Positions 6,474-9,860 of a DNA stretch of 9,860 nt are shown here, one piece after another; the stretch's first letter is position 1; each line of letters opens with the position of its first letter. The position numbers and the translations under genes were made by a program. The notes beneath the pieces were generated by a model. That model was given only the letters and a program-made list of their open reading frames with translations, was not told the origin of the DNA and ran no database searches. The stretch is from positions 1 to 9,860 of the forward strand of contig DASSDL010000128.1 in NCBI GenBank assembly GCA_035697145.1. The letters run 5' to 3'. The DNA is from DASQUK01 sp035697145. Its GTDB lineage: Bacteria > Actinomycetota > Acidimicrobiia > Acidimicrobiales > VFJN01.

Positions 6474-6927
6474 ACGTACGCACCACCCCTACCCCTGCCA
6501 GTTCCTCGAGTGCGTCGATTGCGTCGCCCAGGCGGCGCACGGCGTCGGGCCCGAGCTCCTCGAGCCGGACGGCGAGGAAGGCGTTGCGCCGCGCCCGGCT
6601 GTGCTCGAGCCGCCGGCGCCCCTCGGGGGTGGCCGACACCCGGGTGATACGGCGGTCGGATGGGTCGACGGTCCGATCGACGAGGCCCTCCTCTTCGAGA
6701 CGGGCGATCACCTTGGTGATCGTGGGGGGCGTGACCTGCTCGGTGGCGGCCAGGTCGCCCAGAGTGATCGGGCCTCGGAGGTCGATCGTCCCCAGGGCCG
6801 ACTGCTGCGACGGCGACAGACCCGCATCGGCCTCCTGCCGCAACCGCCGGTGGAGCCGAGCGGACGCCAGCCGCAGGCGTCCCGCGAGCTCGGTGATCTC
6901 GGACTGGGCATGGGTTCGACGATCCAT
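6472..6927 (-). CDS. MarR family transcriptional regulator
   Basis: Predicted 151-aa dimeric winged-helix repressor. N-terminal helices (about 5-35) form the dimer interface. The helix-turn-helix covers about 55-80 (ITLGDLAATEQVTPPTITKVIARLEEEGLV), and the wing carries the family signature DPSDRRITRVSATPEG (88-103). Length is typical. The ATG at 6927 begins just one base after a 30-bp palindrome that overlaps the predicted promoter, strong evidence for autorepression. No Shine-Dalgarno fits between the -10 box and the start, so the transcript is probably leaderless or nearly so. The MFS exporter follows in the same direction, the classic pairing of a MarR sensor with a drug or metabolite pump. 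The divergent gene at 7019 could share the operator. The inducer is unknown. Confidence 0.94.
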   Translation of the reverse strand: MDRRTHAQSEITELAGRLRLASARLHRRLRQEADAGLSPSQQSALGTIDLRGPITLGDLAATEQVTPPTITKVIARLEEEGLVDRTVDPSDRRITRVSATPEGRRRLEHSRARRNAFLAVRLEELGPDAVRRLGDAIDALEELAGVGVVRT

Positions 6928-6928
6928 C

Positions 6929-6958
6929 AGTTCGCCAAACTAATTAGTAGGGCGAACT
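6929..6958. promoter_or_regulatory. MarR operator: 30-bp near-perfect palindrome
   Basis: Outer arms AGTTCGCC (6929-6936) and GGCGAACT (6951-6958) are perfectly complementary. The centre ACTAATTAGT (6939-6948) is a perfect 10-bp palindrome on the same axis. Only two of fifteen base pairs (6937/6950 and 6938/6949) fail. It is AT-rich in the middle, covers the -10 box of the MarR gene and lies between the divergent MarR and 7019 genes. Size, symmetry and position all match known MarR autoregulatory sites; binding is inferred. Confidence 0.75.
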
Positions 6959-6965
6959 ATTCCAA
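6937..6965 (-). promoter_or_regulatory. Promoter of the MarR-MFS operon
   Basis: On the minus strand TTGGAA (6960-6965) and TAGTTT (6937-6942) are separated by exactly 17 bases. The -10 box ends 9 bases before the MarR ATG, so the transcript would have almost no leader. The palindromic operator spans the -10 and most of the spacer, so bound repressor would block polymerase. Confidence 0.55.
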
Positions 6966-7018
6966 CCCCGGATCGAGGATTCGGCAATCCCCGGCCGATT
7001 TGGCAGGATCATGGACCT

Positions 7019-7405
7019 ATGGCGAAGGCCGCGTTGGACGGGTTCAAGCGCAATGAGTGGGTGAAGAACCTCGACGACCTGCCCCGCGTCCCCGCCGGTA
7101 CCAAGGGACGCGTCTACCTGGTCGAGGGCTTCACCTGGACCCGCTACCGGGTGCTGTTCGAGAACGGCGCGGACATCGGCTCGCTCGATGGTTCGGTTCT
7201 GGCCCGCCCCCGCGACTTCAAGTCGGCCCTGGAGCGGCGCGACCAGGCGGCGGCCGCCGCCGAGGAGGCTGCGGACGAGGTGGAGGCAGCCGCCGACGAG
7301 GGCACTGCGGTCGCCGGTGAGGAAAAGACGGTGAACGGCGTGGCGGTGCCGGCGCACCTACTCGACCGGTCGAAGCGGGCCCGGGAACGTCTCTCCGTGG
7401 CCTAG
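7019..7405 (+). CDS. Uncharacterised small protein, SH3-like barrel plus charged helical tail
   Basis: Predicted 128-aa soluble protein that I do not recognise as a named family. Residues about 27-62 (GTKGRVYLVEGFTWTRYRV, then FENGADIGSLDGSVLA) look like a short all-beta, SH3/KOW-like barrel, with a GxxGxV opening and alternating hydrophobics. Residues 64-105 are an Ala/Glu/Asp-rich, probably helical or disordered linker. The end, VNGVAVPAHLLDRSKRARERLS, is a distinct basic amphipathic helix. There is no signal peptide or membrane segment. The ATG at 7019 has only a distant AGGA (7005-7008), so start strength is modest. Coding potential is supported by the amino-acid pattern and by tight linkage: the LLM oxidoreductase starts 9 bases after its stop. 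A role as a nucleic-acid or protein-binding accessory factor is conceivable but unsupported. Confidence 0.85.
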   Translation: MAKAALDGFKRNEWVKNLDDLPRVPAGTKGRVYLVEGFTWTRYRVLFENGADIGSLDGSVLARPRDFKSALERRDQAAAAAEEAADEVEAAADEGTAVAGEEKTVNGVAVPAHLLDRSKRARERLSVA

Positions 7406-7414
7406 AGGAGGATC

Positions 7415-8449
7415 GTGAAGCTCAGCATGCCGCTCAGCTACGCAGGCGGGTTCAAGGAGTCGGCCGCCCAAGCCGCCGAGCTCGAGGCGGCGGGGCTCGA
7501 CATGGTGTGGGTTGCCGAGGCCTATGGCTTCGACGGTGTGAGCCTCATGGGCTACCTGGCGGCCATGACCGAGCGCCTCGAGATCGGTGCCGCCATCCTG
7601 CCCATCTACACCCGAACGCCGACCCTGCTGGCCATGACCGCCGCCGGGATCGACGCACTGTCGGACGGCCGCTGCGTGCTGGGCCTCGGCGCCTCGGGCC
7701 CGCAGGTCATCGAGGGCTGGCACGGGGTCCCCTACACCGAGCCGGTGAGCCGCACCCGGGAGATCATCGAGATCTGCCGGAAGGTTTGGAGCCGGGAGCG
7801 GCTCACCTACGAGGGCCGCTCTTACACGCTCCCGCTCCCGGCCGACCGGGGCACGGGTCTGGGCAAGCCGCTCAAGTTGATCCCCACGCCGGTGCGGGAG
7901 CGCGTCCCCATCTACGTGGCGTCGCTCGGTCCCCGCAACGTGCAGATGACTGCCGAGATCGCCGACGGCTGGCTGCCGATCTTCTACCTGCCCGAGCGGG
8001 TCGATGAGGTGTGGGGACCCGACCTGGCCGCGGGTGCCGCGAAGCGGCAACCCGGGCTGGGACCACTCGAGATCGTGGCCGGAGGCCTGCTCGCCGTGGG
8101 TGACGATGCGGCCGGCCTGCGCGACCTCGCCCGGCCCATGCTGGCCCTCTACGTCGGGGGCATGGGCGCCAAGGGCCGCAACTTCTACAACGACCTGGCC
8201 CGGCGGTTCGGCTACGAGGCCGAGGCCGAGAAGATCCAGGACCTCTACCTCGATGGCCAGAAGGACGAGGCCGCCGCGGCCGTCCCGCCCGGCCTGCTCG
8301 AGGCCGCCACCATCTGCGGTCCCGACGGCTACGTCCGCGACCGGATCGCCGCCTACAAGGACACGGGCGTCACGGTGCTCAACGTGACACCGATCGGCGG
8401 CGACGTGCCCGCCCTGGTCGGACGGCTCAAGGAGTGGATTGGTAACTGA
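7415..8449 (+). CDS. LLM class F420-dependent oxidoreductase (Rv3520c-like)
   Basis: Predicted 344-aa luciferase-like monooxygenase-fold enzyme, a TIM barrel expected to use coenzyme F420. The sequence follows the Rv3520c-type subgroup closely: VWVAEAYGFDGVSLMGYLAA (31-50), IGAAILPIYTRTPTLLAMTAAG (57-78), LGLGASGPQVIEGWHGVPY (89-107), TREIIEICRKVW (114-125), GLGKPLKLI (148-156), PIYVASLGPRNVQMTAE (165-181), and ALYVGGMGAKGRNFYN (244-259). Length is normal and no break is seen. The GTG at 7415 follows AGGAGG with a tight 3-base spacing, and the upstream gene ends 9 bases before. The aldehyde dehydrogenase start lies inside its 3' end, so the two are probably translationally coupled. In Mycobacterium tuberculosis, Rv3520c lies within the cholesterol-catabolism region, which fits the CoA ligase and dehydrogenase genes here. 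The substrate is unknown. Confidence 0.95.
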   Translation: MKLSMPLSYAGGFKESAAQAAELEAAGLDMVWVAEAYGFDGVSLMGYLAAMTERLEIGAAILPIYTRTPTLLAMTAAGIDALSDGRCVLGLGASGPQVIEGWHGVPYTEPVSRTREIIEICRKVWSRERLTYEGRSYTLPLPADRGTGLGKPLKLIPTPVRERVPIYVASLGPRNVQMTAEIADGWLPIFYLPERVDEVWGPDLAAGAAKRQPGLGPLEIVAGGLLAVGDDAAGLRDLARPMLALYVGGMGAKGRNFYNDLARRFGYEAEAEKIQDLYLDGQKDEAAAAVPPGLLEAATICGPDGYVRDRIAAYKDTGVTVLNVTPIGGDVPALVGRLKEWIGN

Positions 8450-9860
8450 CGTAGAGCCCGGCTTCGAGACGCTCGACCCCCGCACGGGCGAGGTGCTCGC
8501 GCACCTTCCCGAGCACGGGCCCGCGGAGGTGGCGGCGGCGGTGTCCCGGGCTCGCGAGGCGTTCGGAGCGTGGAGCGGCCTGGGCTTCGAGCAGCGCCTC
8601 GACCACGTGCTTGCGGTGCGGGACCTGCTGATCGACCGGATCGACCAGGTCGTCGACGTCATCTGCAGCGAGACCGGCAAGCTCGAGCCCGAGGCCCTCA
8701 GTGCCGAGGTGCTGGCCACGTGCGAGCTGATCGAGCACTACCGCAAGCACGGCGCCAAGGCGCTGCGCTCCGAGAAGGTGCCGGTGGGCTCGCTCCTGCC
8801 GCAGAAGCGGGCCTGGCGCAGCTACGAGCCGATGGGCGTGGTGGGCGTGATCTCGCCGTGGAACTATCCGCTCACGTTGGCCATGACGCCGGTGGTGTCG
8901 GCGCTGCTGGCGGGCAACACCGTGGTGCTCAAGCCCTCCGAGGTCACCCCCCTGGTCGGCCTCGAGATCGGCAAGCTGTTCGCCGAGGCCGGCCCCCATC
9001 CGGACATCGTCCAGGTTGTCACCGGGGGCGGCCGCACCGGCGACGCCCTGGTCCGCGCCGGCGTGCAGAAGGTCGCGTTCACCGGCTCGGTGCGCACCGG
9101 CAAGCTGGTGATGGCGGCGGCGGCCGAGACCCTCACGCCCGTGCTCCTGGAGTTGGGTGGCAAGGACCCGATGATCGTCTGCGACGACGCCGACATCGAG
9201 CGGGCGGCCTCCGGGGCGGTGTGGGGCGCGTTCATGAACGCCGGCCAGACCTGCATGTCGGTCGAGCGGGTTTATGTCGAGGACGCCGTCTACGACCGCT
9301 TCGTCGACCTGGTGGTGGACCGGACCAAGGCGGTCCGACAGGGCCGCGGACCCGGGCACGACATCGGGTCCATGAGCTTCGGCCCCCAGGTCGACACCGT
9401 CGAGCGTCACGTTGCCGACGCTGAGTCCAAGGGCGCCAAGATCCTCACCGGCGGTCGCCGCGTCCCGGGCCGTGCTGGGCTGTGGTACGAGCCGACGGTT
9501 CTGGTCGACGTCGACCATTCGATGGACGTCATGCGGGACGAGACGTTCGGGCCGGTCCTGCCGATCATGCGGGTGCGCGACGACGAGGAGGCCGTGCGCC
9601 TGGCCAACGACTCCCGCTACGGCCTCAACAGCTCGGTGTGGTCGGCCGACGACCAGCGGGCCGAGCAGATCGCCCGGGCCATCGAGGCCGGCAATGTCTG
9701 CATCAACGACTGCATGGTGAGCTACGCCGTTGCCGGCCTGCCATTCGGCGGGGTGAAGGAGTCGGGCATAGGCCGCATCCACGGCGTCGAGGGACTACGG
9801 GCGTTCTGCAACACCAAGTCGGTGCTGGCCAGCCGGTTCGACCTGCGTCGCGAGCTCCAG
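8439..9860 (+). CDS. Aldehyde dehydrogenase family protein (3' end outside window)
   Basis: NAD(P)-dependent aldehyde dehydrogenase, 474 residues visible and open at the right edge; family members are usually about 450-510 aa, so little is missing. All catalytic parts are present: N142 in SPWNYP, the coenzyme-binding FTGSVRTG (215-222), E238 in LELGGKD, the nucleophile C272 in AGQTCMS, E368 in ETFGPVLP, and the late motif LPFGGVKESGIG (434-445). The reading frame has no ATG or GTG near its N-terminus. The best start is the TTG at 8439, with AAGGAG four bases upstream, which overlaps the LLM gene by 11 bases; translation then runs MVTDVEPGFETLDPRTGEVL. It likely oxidises an aldehyde to an acid. 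Whether it handles the product of the LLM oxidoreductase is inferred from coupling only. The exact substrate class cannot be told. Confidence 0.95.
   Translation, partial: MVTDVEPGFETLDPRTGEVLAHLPEHGPAEVAAAVSRAREAFGAWSGLGFEQRLDHVLAVRDLLIDRIDQVVDVICSETGKLEPEALSAEVLATCELIEHYRKHGAKALRSEKVPVGSLLPQKRAWRSYEPMGVVGVISPWNYPLTLAMTPVVSALLAGNTVVLKPSEVTPLVGLEIGKLFAEAGPHPDIVQVVTGGGRTGDALVRAGVQKVAFTGSVRTGKLVMAAAAETLTPVLLELGGKDPMIVCDDADIERAASGAVWGAFMNAGQTCMSVERVYVEDAVYDRFVDLVVDRTKAVRQGRGPGHDIGSMSFGPQVDTVERHVADAESKGAKILTGGRRVPGRAGLWYEPTVLVDVDHSMDVMRDETFGPVLPIMRVRDDEEAVRLANDSRYGLNSSVWSADDQRAEQIARAIEAGNVCINDCMVSYAVAGLPFGGVKESGIGRIHGVEGLRAFCNTKSVLASRFDLRRELQ

Noticed and set aside
7358..9782. Two long minus-strand open frames (453 and 451 codons) opposite the LLM and aldehyde dehydrogenase genes
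   Set aside because: The plus-strand genes have full family motifs. The antisense products are His/Asp/Gly-rich with no recognisable domain, as expected from GC bias.

Overview
This 9.86 kb window is GC-rich, densely coding bacterial DNA. It looks like an actinomycete-type chromosome (Actinomycetota). The support is high GC with strong third-position bias, GTG and TTG starts, apparent leaderless starts, an F420-type luciferase-like oxidoreductase of the Rv3520c kind, and several acyl-CoA and fatty-acid catabolism genes of mycobacterial flavour. I cannot assign a genus. There is no rRNA, tRNA, CRISPR array, IS element or phage gene, and no gap above 300 bases without a gene.

Left block (about 1-3910, all minus strand). 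Reading in the direction of transcription: an acyl-CoA synthetase (3910-2297), an orphan PhoU (2232-1576), a short-chain dehydrogenase of the 17-beta-HSD4 / (R)-3-hydroxyacyl-CoA dehydrogenase kind (1530-637) and a PadR regulator (571-5). The PadR gene has its own plausible promoter, overlapped by palindromic repeats. PhoU and the dehydrogenase lack clear Shine-Dalgarno sequences but have TANNNT boxes 6-8 nt before their start codons, so they may be transcribed from internal leaderless promoters.

Middle block (about 3911-6960). A divergent acyl-CoA dehydrogenase (3994-5106, plus) faces the acyl-CoA synthetase across a short promoter region. It ends 8 bases from the convergent end of an MFS exporter (6398-5115, minus). 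The exporter is preceded by a MarR regulator (6927-6472, minus). The MarR promoter is covered by a near-perfect 30-bp palindrome that stops one base before the start codon, which is a textbook autoregulatory operator.

Right block (about 7019-9860, plus). A compact three-gene unit: a small uncharacterised protein with a likely SH3-like barrel and a charged helical tail, an Rv3520c-type LLM oxidoreductase 9 bases later, and an aldehyde dehydrogenase that starts at a TTG inside the end of the oxidoreductase gene and runs off the window.

Together, the CoA ligase, acyl-CoA dehydrogenase, hydroxyacyl-CoA-type SDR, F420-type oxidoreductase and aldehyde dehydrogenase suggest catabolism of a lipid, possibly a sterol side chain or another branched or cyclic acid. 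The substrate is inferred from family resemblance. I see no clearly novel multi-gene system. The points most worth a second look are the regulatory palindromes, the small hypothetical protein, the leaderless starts and the repeat-rich marR-MFS spacer.
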